Assembly (NCBI RefSeq): GCF_040529045.1
Contig: NZ_CP131914.1
Location: 1,410,501-1,474,500, forward strand
Source: Xanthomonas indica
GTDB lineage: Bacteria; Pseudomonadota; Gammaproteobacteria; Xanthomonadales; Xanthomonadaceae
Length of the DNA stretch: 64,000 nt
Direction of reading: 5' to 3'
Below, in pieces: positions 51,772-60,809 of this stretch (the first letter of the stretch is position 1; each line of letters opens with the position of its first letter). The translations under genes were made by a program, and so were the position numbers. The notes below the pieces were generated by a model. The model was given only the letters and a program-made list of their open reading frames with translations, was not told where the DNA came from and made no database searches.

Positions 51772-53703
51772 GTGTCCGGCGAACACGACAGCGTCGCCGC
51801 CGAGGCGAGCGCCCCGGGCCGGTTCGGGCGGCTGCCGACCGAGGGCGGCCTGCAGGCGCCGATCGGCGAGGCGCTGGTCGCCGCGGGGGTGATCGACCCG
51901 CCGCAACTGCAGAATGCGCTGACCCTGCAGTCGCGCTGGCGCTCGCGACTGGGCGACGTGGTGCTGGCCCAGCGTGGCGTCGCCGCGCTGCGTTTCTACA
52001 CGGTGCTGGCGCAGCATTTCGGGCTGCATTTCGTCAATCTGCTCAAGCAACCGATCGACCCGGCCCTGTTCCAGCCGGAGCGGCTGGCCGACTACGCGCA
52101 GCGCCTGGTGCTGCCGTGGCGCGAGGAGGACGGCCAGCTGGTGCTGGCGGTGGCCGATCCCGGCCCGGAGATCTTCGCCTGGGCGCGCGCCACCTATGGC
52201 GAGCAGGTGCGCTTCGTCGGCACCTCCAAGTTCGACATCGTGTGGAGCCTGCAGCAGCACGCCGACGCGCAGCTCACCCACGACGCGCTGAACCTGCTGG
52301 CCGAACATGCACCGGAGCATTCGGCGCGGCAGGTGATCACCCGTGCGCAGTCCGCCTTCCTGGTGGTGTTGACCGTGGTGCTGGCCGCGGCCCTGGCGCT
52401 GTGGCCGCTGGTCACCCTGATCGCGCTCAACACGCTGATCGCGGTGGCGTTCCTGGCCACCTTCGGGCTGAAGCTGGTGCTGGCCTGGCGCGGTGCGCGG
52501 CGCCGCATCGACATCAAGGTCAGCGACGAGGAAGTGGCCGCGCTCGGCGACGAGGACCTGCCGGTCTACACGGTGCTGGTGCCGATGTACAAGGAACCGG
52601 ACGTGCTGCCGATCCTGGCCAACGCGCTGCGCCGGCTCGACTACCCGACCTCCAAGCTGGACGTGAAGCTGGTGCTGGAGGCCGACGACACCGAGACCAT
52701 CGAGGCGGCCAAGGCGCTGGGCCTGGAGGCGTTCTTCGAGATCATCCGGGTGCCGCCGTCGCAGCCCAAGACCAAGCCCAAGGCCTGCAACTACGCGCTG
52801 CGCTTCGCCCGCGGGCAGATGCTCACCATCTACGACGCCGAGGACAAGCCGGAGCCGGACCAGCTCAAGCGCGTGGTCGCCGCGTTCCGCAAGTCGCCGG
52901 CCGACGTGGCCTGCATCCAGGCGCGGCTGAACTACTACAACGCCGACGAGAACTGGCTCACGCGCATGTTCACGCTGGAATACACGTTGTGGTTCGACTT
53001 CTACCTGCCGGCGCTGGAAACCCTGCGCATCCCGATTCCGCTCGGCGGCACCTCCAACCACTTCCGCCTGGACATCCTGCGCAAGGTCCACGCCTGGGAT
53101 CCGTACAACGTCACCGAGGACGCCGACCTGGGCGTGCGCCTGACCCAGCAGGGCTACCGGGTCAGCGTGGTCAACTCGACCACGTTCGAGGAAGCCAACG
53201 TCAGCATCCCCAACTGGATCCGGCAGCGCTCGCGCTGGCTCAAGGGCTACATGCAGACCTGGCTGGTGCACATGCGCAACCCGGTGCAGTTGTACCGCTC
53301 CACCGGCGTGCGCGGGTTCTGGGGCTTCCAGCTGTTCGTCGGCGGCACCTTCTTCACCGCACTGGCCGCGCCGCTGATGTGGCTGAGCTACGGGCTGTGG
53401 CTGGCGGTGGGCTCGAAATTCTTCGATCCGTTCTTCCCGCCGGCGCTGCTGTACCTGAGCCTGCTCAACCTGCTGCTCGGCAACGGCTTCCTGATCTACA
53501 TGACCCTGGTGGCGGCGTTCAAGCGCGACTACTTCCGCCTGGCGCCCTACGCGCTGACCGTGCCGCTGTACTGGCTGTTGCAGTCCATCGCCGCCTACAA
53601 GGGCCTGTGGCAGCTCATCCGCAACCCGTTCTACTGGGAAAAGACCACCCATGGCATCAGCAAGCACATGGCCGAAGAGCGCCGCGCCGCGCTCGACGAC
53701 TGA
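51772..53703 (+). CDS. Membrane GT2 polysaccharide synthase with N-terminal MshEN domain
   Basis: Likely processive glycosyltransferase of 643 residues. The N-terminal MshEN/GspE-N-like domain (about 20-150) has two half-motifs, IGEALVAAGVIDPPQLQNAL and RLGDVVLAQRGVAALRF. Domains of this family bind c-di-GMP in MshE and NfrB. Two membrane helices follow (SAFLVVLTVVLAAALALWPL and on). The GT2 core has the metal motif D355-A-E-D358 in MLTIYDAEDKPEPD, T448-E-D450, and Q485-RSR-W489, the QxxRW motif of cellulose- and curdlan-type synthases. C-terminal membrane helices complete it. GTG at 51772 is 3 bp after the upstream stop; GTG at 51757 is also possible. The overall plan is like NfrB but with the MshEN domain at the opposite end. 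Confidence 0.9.
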   Translation: MSGEHDSVAAEASAPGRFGRLPTEGGLQAPIGEALVAAGVIDPPQLQNALTLQSRWRSRLGDVVLAQRGVAALRFYTVLAQHFGLHFVNLLKQPIDPALFQPERLADYAQRLVLPWREEDGQLVLAVADPGPEIFAWARATYGEQVRFVGTSKFDIVWSLQQHADAQLTHDALNLLAEHAPEHSARQVITRAQSAFLVVLTVVLAAALALWPLVTLIALNTLIAVAFLATFGLKLVLAWRGARRRIDIKVSDEEVAALGDEDLPVYTVLVPMYKEPDVLPILANALRRLDYPTSKLDVKLVLEADDTETIEAAKALGLEAFFEIIRVPPSQPKTKPKACNYALRFARGQMLTIYDAEDKPEPDQLKRVVAAFRKSPADVACIQARLNYYNADENWLTRMFTLEYTLWFDFYLPALETLRIPIPLGGTSNHFRLDILRKVHAWDPYNVTEDADLGVRLTQQGYRVSVVNSTTFEEANVSIPNWIRQRSRWLKGYMQTWLVHMRNPVQLYRSTGVRGFWGFQLFVGGTFFTALAAPLMWLSYGLWLAVGSKFFDPFFPPALLYLSLLNLLLGNGFLIYMTLVAAFKRDYFRLAPYALTVPLYWLLQSIAAYKGLWQLIRNPFYWEKTTHGISKHMAEERRAALDD

Positions 53704-55165
53704 CGCGCCGCCGCGCGCGCGCGGCACCGCGGTGTTCGTGCTCACCGCGGCGCTGCTGGCGCTGCTGTGCCACCGGTTGCTCGCGCACGGCTACATGAGC
53801 GACGACGCGATGGCGCAGTACGCCAAGCTGCTGCTGTTGCGCGACGCGGCCGGCTTCCGCATCGAGTACCTGGGCTTTCTGTACGCGCAGGCCTCGCTTT
53901 ACCTGGGCGTGCTGATCGGCGGCCTGCCGGGCCTGTCCACGCCGCTGCTGCCGTACCTGGTCGACGTGCTGGCGGGGGCGACGCTGGTGACCCTGCTGTG
54001 GCGCGACATTGCCGCCGGGCTGGGGCGCGGTTGGGCGTGGGCGCTGAGCGCGGGCCTGGTGTTGCAGCCGTTCTTCCTGTGGCCGACGTTGTCCGGCAAC
54101 AACCAGGGCCTGGGCCTGCTGGTGTTCTACGTGGCCGCGCGCGCACTGCGCCACTTCCGCGGCGATCCGGAAGCCTTCGCCTACCTGCGCCTGGCGGCGA
54201 GCCTGTGCCTGCTGTTCTTCGTTGACGAGCGCGCCTGCTTCCTGGCGGTGGCGCTGGCACCGTGGCTGTTCCTGATCGCGCCGCCGCGGCTGATGCGGCA
54301 GGCGCCGCTGGCGTTCTACCTGGTGTGCTACCTGCCGTTCTTGTTCGCGGTGGCGGCGTGGATGTACCTCAACTACATGTTCTTCGGCGACCCGCTGCTG
54401 TTCGTGCGCGACGCCAACTCGGCCTTCCGCGGCATCTATGCGCAGGCGGCGCTGCAGCCGTGGCTGCAGCAGGCCGCGGCGCAGCCGTGGTGGCCGCCGC
54501 TGTGGCTGTCGCTGGCCGGGCTGGTCAGCGCGCCGCTGTTGCTGTTGCTGCGCCACACCCGCACCGGCGACACCTGGCGCAGCGTGCTGGCCGCCACCTT
54601 GACCGTGATCGGCGCCGGCACGCTGGCCACCTGGGCGCGTTTCACTGCGCAGCCGCTGGACTTCCTGGCCCTGCTGCTGGTGCCGGTGGCGCTGGTGCTG
54701 GGCGACCTGCGCCGCGACCTGCGCTGGCTGGGCCTGGTGCTGCTGCTGGCCGGCGCGGTGTCCAGCGGCTGGGTGATCGCCCGCACCGCCACCTCCACCA
54801 CCCGCGACTGGATCGCCGCGCTGCAGGCGCCGGCGCCGCCACGGCATGCCGATGCCGCACGGCTGGGCGCGTGGCTGGCCGAGGCGCGGCTGCCGACCCT
54901 GCTCGACGACCGCGCCAGCTACCCGGTGATCGTCGCCCGCGGCGACGCCAGGCAACTGATCCTGCCGTTCGACCCGCGCTTCAAGCAGGCGCTGGTCGAT
55001 CCGCGGCAGATGCCGGCGCAGGTGGTGGTGAGCGACCCGGCCAGCCAGGCTGGCACCCTGGACAGCCTCAACCGGCGCTTCCCGCAGCTATGGCAACAGG
55101 GCCTGCCGGGCTACAGTCTGGTCTACCACCAGGGCATCTACCGGGTATGGCGCCGATCGCCGTGA
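53651..55165 (+). CDS. Polytopic membrane protein, GT-C-like or polymer-transfer role
   Basis: A protein of 504 residues with about ten membrane helices (GTAVFVLTAALLALLCHRLL, AFYLVCYLPFLFAVAAWMYL, LDFLALLLVPVALVLGDLRR) and a soluble C-terminal domain of about 110 residues (LLDDRASYPVIVARGDARQL). An early HGYMSDDAMAQYAK segment, with acidic residues after the first helix, is reminiscent of GT-C enzymes of the PMT/ArnT type, but I do not recognise the family with certainty. It overlaps the MshEN-GT2 gene by 53 bp and the next gene by 19 bp, so it is part of one translational unit. Confidence 0.75.
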   Translation: MASASTWPKSAAPRSTTDAPPRARGTAVFVLTAALLALLCHRLLAHGYMSDDAMAQYAKLLLLRDAAGFRIEYLGFLYAQASLYLGVLIGGLPGLSTPLLPYLVDVLAGATLVTLLWRDIAAGLGRGWAWALSAGLVLQPFFLWPTLSGNNQGLGLLVFYVAARALRHFRGDPEAFAYLRLAASLCLLFFVDERACFLAVALAPWLFLIAPPRLMRQAPLAFYLVCYLPFLFAVAAWMYLNYMFFGDPLLFVRDANSAFRGIYAQAALQPWLQQAAAQPWWPPLWLSLAGLVSAPLLLLLRHTRTGDTWRSVLAATLTVIGAGTLATWARFTAQPLDFLALLLVPVALVLGDLRRDLRWLGLVLLLAGAVSSGWVIARTATSTTRDWIAALQAPAPPRHADAARLGAWLAEARLPTLLDDRASYPVIVARGDARQLILPFDPRFKQALVDPRQMPAQVVVSDPASQAGTLDSLNRRFPQLWQQGLPGYSLVYHQGIYRVWRRSP

Positions 55166-56121
55166 GACTGCTGGCCGCACTGCTGTTGGCGCTGAGCGCC
55201 GGCGGCTGCAGTGCGGCGCCGGCGCCGCCGTGGTTGGGCGCCAACGTCAAGGTCTCGCCGCAGGCGCCATGGGGCAGCGCGGCGGCGCAGCAGTCGCTGC
55301 GGCAACTGGCCGATGCCGGCGCCTCGCGCGCGCTGCTGGTCGCCTTCGTCTGGCAGGCCGCGCCGCAGTCCTCGGCACCGGTGCTGGGCAGCGACAGCAG
55401 CCCGGCGCTGATCCGCGCCGGACTGCGGCAGATGCGCGCCGCGGGCCTGCAGCCGGTGCTGAAAGTGCATCTGTGGATTCCCGGGCACTGGGCCGGCGAG
55501 GCCGCGCCGGCCGATCGCGATGCCTGGTTCGCCGCCTACCAGCGCGCGCTGCTGCAACTGGCGCAGGTCGCCGCCGAGGAACGCGCCAGCGCGCTGATCG
55601 TCGGCACCGAACTGCGCCAGTTGCAGGATGCGCCGCAATGGCCGGCCCTGCTGGCGGCGGTGCGCCAGGTCTATCGCGGCCCGATCGGCTACGTCGCCGA
55701 TGGCCTGGAGCAGGCCGAGCGCTTCGGCTACTGGGACCGCTTCGATTTCGTCGGCACCAGTCTGTACCCGGCGCTTTCCGCCACGCCGGCGCAGCGGCGC
55801 GCGCAGATGCATGCGGCGGCGGCGCGCGTGCAGGCGCTGGGCGAGCGCAGCGGCCGCCCGGTGTGGGTGGCCGAGCTGGGCTTGCGCTCGGCGCACGGCA
55901 GCCTGGCGGCGCCATGGGAAAGCCCGGAGCAGCGCACCGCCGACGTCGACACCGCGTTGCAGGCGCAGGTGTTGCGCGAGTGGCGCGACGTGCTCGACGC
56001 GCAGCCGCGCATCGCCGGCATCGCGCTGTGGTGCTGGTACACCGACCCGGATGCCGGCGGCGCGCAGGATAGCGATTTCACCGTGCAGCACAAGCCGGCG
56101 CAGGCGGTGCTGAAGCGCTGA
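55147..56121 (+). CDS. GH113-like TIM-barrel lipoprotein (putative exopolysaccharide hydrolase)
   Basis: A predicted lipoprotein of 324 residues; the signal ends in LALSAGGC. The TIM-barrel region resembles glycoside hydrolase family 113 (beta-mannanase type): GANVKVSP at the barrel entry, LIVGTEL with E155, [31 protein letters not shown] with E243, and [11 protein letters not shown] near the end. E155 and E243 are the candidate acid/base and nucleophile. It may trim or release polymer in the periplasm, as BcsZ does for cellulose. It overlaps the upstream membrane-protein gene and is the last gene of the module. Confidence 0.8.
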   Translation: MAPIAVRLLAALLLALSAGGCSAAPAPPWLGANVKVSPQAPWGSAAAQQSLRQLADAGASRALLVAFVWQAAPQSSAPVLGSDSSPALIRAGLRQMRAAGLQPVLKVHLWIPGHWAGEAAPADRDAWFAAYQRALLQLAQVAAEERASALIVGTELRQLQDAPQWPALLAAVRQVYRGPIGYVADGLEQAERFGYWDRFDFVGTSLYPALSATPAQRRAQMHAAAARVQALGERSGRPVWVAELGLRSAHGSLAAPWESPEQRTADVDTALQAQVLREWRDVLDAQPRIAGIALWCWYTDPDAGGAQDSDFTVQHKPAQAVLKR

Positions 56122-56194
56122 GTGGCACGCGCATATCGCGCCATCTGCCATCGGTGACAACGGAGCCGCAACGCAGCGAGCGCATAATCGGCGG

Positions 56195-57379
56195 ATGATC
56201 ATCGATTCGTTGCTGGACACCGACCTCTACAAGTTCACCATGATGCAGGCGGTGCTGCATCAGCATCCCGGCGCGCAGGTGGAGTACCGCTTCAAGTGCC
56301 GCACCCCGGGCATCGACCTGGCGCAGTACCTGCCGCAGATCTCGGCGGAGATCGACGCGCTGTGTGCGCTGCGCTTCCGCGAGGAGGAGCTGGACTACCT
56401 GCGTGCGATGCGCTTCATCAAGCCGGACTTCGTCGATTTCCTGGCGCTGTTCCACCTGGACCGCAAGTATCTGCAGGTGCAGGCCTCGACCAGCGTGCCC
56501 GGCGAGATCGAACTGCACATCCGCGGGCCGTGGCTGCACACCATCCTGTTCGAGGTGCCGCTGCTGGCGATCGTCAACGAGGTGTGGTTCCGCAATGCCG
56601 GTGGCGCCGAGCATGCCGAAGGCCTGCGCCGCCTGCAGGCCAAGATCGCGCTGCTGCGCGACACCCCGGGCTACGACGGCTGCGCCATCGCCGACTACGG
56701 CACCCGCCGCCGCTATTCGCGGGCCTGGCACGGCGAGCTGCTGCCGGTGCTGCAGCAGACTTTGGGCAAGCAGTTCGTCGGCACCAGCAACGTGCACTTC
56801 GCCCGCCGCTACGGGCTGACCCCGCTGGGCACGATGGCCCACGAGTACCTGCAGGCGTTCCAGGCGCTGGGGCCGCGGCTGCGCGATTCGCAGGCGGCGG
56901 CGCTGGAATCGTGGGCGCGCGAGTACCGCGGCGACCTCGGCATCGCGCTGTCGGACGTGGTCGGCCTGGACGCGTTCCTGCGCGATTTCGATCTGTATTT
57001 CTGCAAGTTGTTCGACGGCATGCGCCACGATTCCGGCGATCCGTTCGACTGGGGCGAGCGGATCCTGGCGCACCTGCAGCGGCATCGGGTGGATCCGCGC
57101 AGCAAGATCCTGGTGTTCAGCGACGGCCTGGACATCGACAAGGTGATGCGGCTGTACGCGCATTTCCGCGATCGCTGCATGCTGGCGTTCGGCGTCGGCA
57201 CCCACCTGACCAACGACCTGGGCCTGGTGCCGCTGCAGATCGTGATCAAGATGGTCCGCTGCAATGGCCAGCCGGTGGCCAAGCTCAGCGACTCGCCGGG
57301 CAAGACCCTGTGCGACGACCCGGCCTATCTGGCGTACCTGCGCCAGGTGTTCGAGGTGCCTGCCGAGGACCCGCGCTGA
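56195..57379 (+). CDS. pncB: Nicotinate phosphoribosyltransferase
   Basis: First step of the Preiss-Handler route of NAD salvage (nicotinate plus PRPP to nicotinate mononucleotide), 394 residues. PncB features: [20 protein letters not shown] at the N-terminus, [39 protein letters not shown] with the conserved His, [16 protein letters not shown], and [14 protein letters not shown]. The ATG is at 56195, 73 bp after the GH113-like gene. No NrtR-type box was found. The PnuC-type permease gene is 11 kb away; whether the two share a pathway is open. Confidence 0.95.
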   Translation: MIIDSLLDTDLYKFTMMQAVLHQHPGAQVEYRFKCRTPGIDLAQYLPQISAEIDALCALRFREEELDYLRAMRFIKPDFVDFLALFHLDRKYLQVQASTSVPGEIELHIRGPWLHTILFEVPLLAIVNEVWFRNAGGAEHAEGLRRLQAKIALLRDTPGYDGCAIADYGTRRRYSRAWHGELLPVLQQTLGKQFVGTSNVHFARRYGLTPLGTMAHEYLQAFQALGPRLRDSQAAALESWAREYRGDLGIALSDVVGLDAFLRDFDLYFCKLFDGMRHDSGDPFDWGERILAHLQRHRVDPRSKILVFSDGLDIDKVMRLYAHFRDRCMLAFGVGTHLTNDLGLVPLQIVIKMVRCNGQPVAKLSDSPGKTLCDDPAYLAYLRQVFEVPAEDPR

Positions 57380-57461
57380 GTGCTGCGGCGGTGCGCCGAC
57401 GCGGCGGACGCCGCGGTCCCGGGGCGGCCGGACAGGCGTCGCAGTTCGGCGCATCGGGACT

Positions 57462-57489
57462 TTGCGGTGAAGAAGGAGTGAGATACACT
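57462..57489 (+). promoter_or_regulatory. Candidate sigma-70 promoter for the bcs operon
   Basis: TTGCGG (57462-57467), a 16-bp spacer, then TACACT (57484-57489), each with four of six consensus bases. It lies 109 bp upstream of the bcsD start in a locally AT-richer stretch. Only a weak prediction. Confidence 0.35.
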
Positions 57490-57597
57490 TCGCCATAAAG
57501 TGAGAACTGTGTCGCAATAGTGACGGTCGACAACGGCCGGCCAGGCGCCGCAGCCGCTACGCCGTTGTCGTTCCGTCCCTGCCCAGAGACTTCCTCG

Positions 57598-58056
57598 ATG
57601 AGCGCTCACGCGTTGCAGACCCATTACCGCACCCAGGCCTGTTCGCGGCAGTGGCGTGGCTTTCTGCGCGCGTTGGCCGAGGAGTTCGCCGCCGAACTCG
57701 GGGCCGAGGACCTGGCGCTGCTGCTGGCGCGCATCGGCCGCCGCTTCGCCGCCGAACATCCGGTCGGCGCCTGCGCCACCCTGCAGGACCTGGAGGAAGC
57801 GGCCAACCGCCTCTGGGACCAGTTGGAATGGGGCTATGCGCGGTTCGAGGAACATGCCGACCGCGTCGAACTGCTGCACGCCGGTTCGCCGCTGCACATC
57901 GGCCTGGCCGGGCAGGCCACCGGCGCCGACGGCTTCCTGGAAGGGGTGTATCAGGCATGGTTCGTGCAGGTAGGCATGTCGGCCGGGCTGGGCGTGCGTG
58001 CGTTGTCGTCCGGGAACGAAGACCTGCGGCGCTTCGTGCTGGCCAGGATCGGCTGA
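57598..58056 (+). CDS. bcsD: Cellulose synthase subunit BcsD
   Basis: Periplasmic subunit that in Komagataeibacter organises cellulose chains into crystalline ribbons; 152 residues, close to the family length of about 156. Visible features: LQTHYRTQACSRQWRGFLRA at the N-terminus, LEEAANRLWDQLEWGYARFE, and HADRVELLHAGSPLHIGLAG. No signal peptide, as usual for BcsD. The ATG at 57598 was chosen because the in-frame extension upstream to 57520 has no homology. It is the first gene of the cellulose operon, which differs from the Acetobacter order where D is last. Confidence 0.88.
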   Translation: MSAHALQTHYRTQACSRQWRGFLRALAEEFAAELGAEDLALLLARIGRRFAAEHPVGACATLQDLEEAANRLWDQLEWGYARFEEHADRVELLHAGSPLHIGLAGQATGADGFLEGVYQAWFVQVGMSAGLGVRALSSGNEDLRRFVLARIG

Positions 58057-58103
58057 GCGCGGCGGCGGCGACCCATTATTTTCAGATCGTCATGAGGGGA
58101 GTC

Positions 58104-58505
58104 ATGTCCAAGAAGTCCAAGCAGACGGGTGCCGAAACCGGCGATGACGTCTCCAGCCTGTTCGCCAAGCTCGGCAGCAGCGGCGCCACCGCCTACCAGG
58201 ATTTCTCCGCCGACCGGCTCAGCGCCGTGGAGCCGGCCGCGGTGGCGCCGCCAGCGCCTGCCGTCCCGGCACCGGTGCTGTCGGTGGTGCGCGCCGCGGT
58301 CGAGCCCAGGCCGGGCGCCCCGTTGCCGGTTGCGCCGCTGCCGCTGGCGCCTGTCGCCCCGGCTGCGCCGGCGCCGGCCGCGGTCGTGGCGGGAACTGGC
58401 AGCGGCACGCCGTTGCAGCAGCTGTTCCAGCGCCTGCTCGAGGTCGGCCGCGAGGCCGCCGTGCCGGCGCCGGGCGGTCCGCTCAAGCGCTTCTTGAATC
58501 GTTGA
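58104..58505 (+). CDS. Proline-rich cellulose biosynthesis accessory protein (BcsP-like)
   Basis: Small accessory protein of 133 residues. The N-terminal segment DDVSSLFAKLGSSGATAYQD resembles the short conserved head seen in BcsP/BcsO/BcsR-type accessory proteins. An Ala/Pro-rich linker (about 50-100) and a C-terminal helix with TPLQQLFQRLLEVG and LKRFLNR follow. No membrane helix or signal. The ATG at 58104 has a good GAGGGGAG site. Position between bcsD and bcsA supports a cellulose role; the exact family name is uncertain. Confidence 0.65.
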   Translation: MSKKSKQTGAETGDDVSSLFAKLGSSGATAYQDFSADRLSAVEPAAVAPPAPAVPAPVLSVVRAAVEPRPGAPLPVAPLPLAPVAPAAPAPAAVVAGTGSGTPLQQLFQRLLEVGREAAVPAPGGPLKRFLNR

Positions 58506-58599
58506 TGCCGCGCGGCGCCTCGGGCGCCGCGCTGTTTGCCGTCGCCGCGTGGTGGGGAAGACCGCGCGGCGACCTCCTCCCCCTTGTTAGGAACCGCCG

Positions 58600-60750
58600 A
58601 TGAGCGCTGCCTCCGCGTCGCATGCCGCGCGCCCGCTGCATGTCCTGGCCAACTGGTCGCTGTGGCTGCTGGGCGCCGTGTTGCTGGTCTTCGTCGTCGC
58701 CATCCCCATGGATGTGCCGCAGCAACTGGTGTTCTCGCTGGTGGTGTTCGTCGCGGCCATGCTGCTGCGGCGCAGTGGCAGCCGCCTGGCGATCCTGGTG
58801 ATGATGGCGCTGTCGCTGGCGGTGTCCTCGCGCTACATCTGGTGGCGCCTGACCCAGACCGTGGGCATGAGCAGCCCGATCGACCTGAGCCTGGGCCTGG
58901 GCCTGCTGCTGGCCGAACTGTACGCATTCGTGATCCTGGCCCTGGGCTATTTCCAGGTGCTGTGGCCGCTGAACCGGCGGCCGCTGCCGCTGCCGGCCGA
59001 CCAGCGGCAATGGCCCAGCGTCGACCTGTTCATCCCCACCTACAACGAACCGTTGTCGGTGGTGCGCTCGACCATCCTCGCCGCCAGCGTGATGGACTGG
59101 CCGGCCGACAAGCTCAACATCTACCTGCTCGACGACGGCCGCCGCGAGGAGTTTCGCGCGTTCTGCGCGCAGGCCGGCATCCACTACATCACCCGCACCA
59201 ACAACTTCCACGCCAAGGCCGGCAACATCAATGCCGCGCTGAAGAAGTCCAGCGGCGAGTACGTGGCGATCTTCGACTGCGACCACATCCCCACGCGCTC
59301 GTTCCTGCAGGTGGCGATGGGCTGGTTCCTGCGCGACGCCAAGCTGGCGGTAGTGCAGATGCCGCACTACTTCTTCTCGGCCGATCCGTTCGAGCGCAAC
59401 CTCGGCAACCACGGCAAGGTGCCCAACGAGGGCGAGCTGTTCTACGGCCTGCTGCAGGACGGCAACGACCAGTGGGACGCCACCTTCTTCTGCGGCTCGT
59501 GCACGGTGATCAAGCGCAAGCCGCTGGAGGAAGTGGGCGGGGTGGCGGTGGAGACCGTCACCGAGGACGCGCACACCGCGCTGAAGCTGCACCGTCGCGG
59601 TTACCGCAGCGCCTACATCGCGGTGCCGCAGGCCGCCGGCCTGGCGACCGAGAGCCTGTCCGGCCACGTCGCCCAGCGCATCCGCTGGGCGCGCGGCATG
59701 GCGCAGATCGCGCGGCTGGACAATCCGCTGCTGGGCAAGGGCCTGCGCCTGTCGCAGCGGCTGTGCTACGCCAACGCGATGCTGCATTTCTTCTATGGGC
59801 TGCCGCGGATCGTCTACCTCACCGCGCCGCTGGCCTTCCTGTTCTTCGGCGCGCACGTGATCCACGCCTCGGCGCTGATGATCCTGGCCTACGCGCTGCC
59901 GCACATCCTGCAGGCCAACCTGACCAACCTGCGCACCCAGGGCAAGTTCCGCCACCTGCTGTGGAACGAGGTCTACGAGACCACCCTGGCCTGGTACATC
60001 CTGCGCCCGACGCTGGTGGCGCTGTTCAATCCCAAGCTCGGCAAGTTCAACGTCACCCCCAAGGGCGGCCTGGTGCCGCGCAGCTACTTCGACGGGCAGA
60101 TCGCCAAGCCCTACCTGTTCCTGCTGGTGCTCAACCTGGCCGGCGTGGTCGCGGGCGTGATGCGCCTGCTCAGCGTGCAGGCCGGCGGCGAGGCGCAGAC
60201 CATCTGGTTCAACCTGGCGTGGACCGCCTACAACGTGCTGCTGCTCGGCGCCACCATCGCCACCGCCAGCGAGATGCGCCAGGTGCGCCGTTCGCACCGC
60301 GTGCCGCTGGACATCCCGGCCACCCTGCACCTGGCCGATGGCCGCGAACTGGCCTGTCGCACCGTCAACTTCTCCACCGGCGGCATGGCCCTGCGCCTGC
60401 TCGCGCCGGTGCCGGTGGAGCCGGACCTGCCGGTGGAGATCGCGCTGCCGCAGCGCGGCAGTTCCAAGCGCCTGCCGGCGATGGTGCGCCACGACCGCGA
60501 CGGCGAAATCAGCATCCAGTTCCGGCCGATGTCGATCGAGCAGGAGCGCTGGCTGGTGGCCTGCACCTTCGCCCGCGCCGACATCTGGGTGTCGCAGTGG
60601 GGCCGCCACGACCGCGATCGCTTCTGGGTGTCGCTGGGGCGCGTGTTCGCGGCCAGCATGCGCGGCTTCCGGCGTCTCGGTCAGCACATCGCCAGCAGCG
60701 CGCGCAGCGGCTGGCGCGGCCGCGCCACCGGCGAGGAGGCGGCGCCGTGA
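58600..60750 (+). CDS. bcsA: Cellulose synthase catalytic subunit with PilZ domain
   Basis: Makes beta-1,4-glucan from UDP-glucose and moves it across the inner membrane; 716 residues. N-terminal membrane helices are followed by the GT2 core with D142 region (FIPTYNEP), D178-D179-G (LLDDG), D226-C-D228 (IFDCDHIPTR), FFCGS, T321-E-D323 and Q359-RI-R362-W363. C-terminal helices are followed by a PilZ domain with R563-RSH-R567 and N590-x-S592-x-x-G595, both c-di-GMP contacts intact, so allosteric activation is expected. It lies 94 bp after the BcsP-like gene and is followed directly by bcsB. Confidence 0.96.
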   Translation: MSAASASHAARPLHVLANWSLWLLGAVLLVFVVAIPMDVPQQLVFSLVVFVAAMLLRRSGSRLAILVMMALSLAVSSRYIWWRLTQTVGMSSPIDLSLGLGLLLAELYAFVILALGYFQVLWPLNRRPLPLPADQRQWPSVDLFIPTYNEPLSVVRSTILAASVMDWPADKLNIYLLDDGRREEFRAFCAQAGIHYITRTNNFHAKAGNINAALKKSSGEYVAIFDCDHIPTRSFLQVAMGWFLRDAKLAVVQMPHYFFSADPFERNLGNHGKVPNEGELFYGLLQDGNDQWDATFFCGSCTVIKRKPLEEVGGVAVETVTEDAHTALKLHRRGYRSAYIAVPQAAGLATESLSGHVAQRIRWARGMAQIARLDNPLLGKGLRLSQRLCYANAMLHFFYGLPRIVYLTAPLAFLFFGAHVIHASALMILAYALPHILQANLTNLRTQGKFRHLLWNEVYETTLAWYILRPTLVALFNPKLGKFNVTPKGGLVPRSYFDGQIAKPYLFLLVLNLAGVVAGVMRLLSVQAGGEAQTIWFNLAWTAYNVLLLGATIATASEMRQVRRSHRVPLDIPATLHLADGRELACRTVNFSTGGMALRLLAPVPVEPDLPVEIALPQRGSSKRLPAMVRHDRDGEISIQFRPMSIEQERWLVACTFARADIWVSQWGRHDRDRFWVSLGRVFAASMRGFRRLGQHIASSARSGWRGRATGEEAAP

Positions 60751-60809
60751 GTCGTCGTCCCGCGGTGGTGCGTTGCTCCCTCTCTTTCCCTTCTTTCCGG
60801 TTGCCGTCG

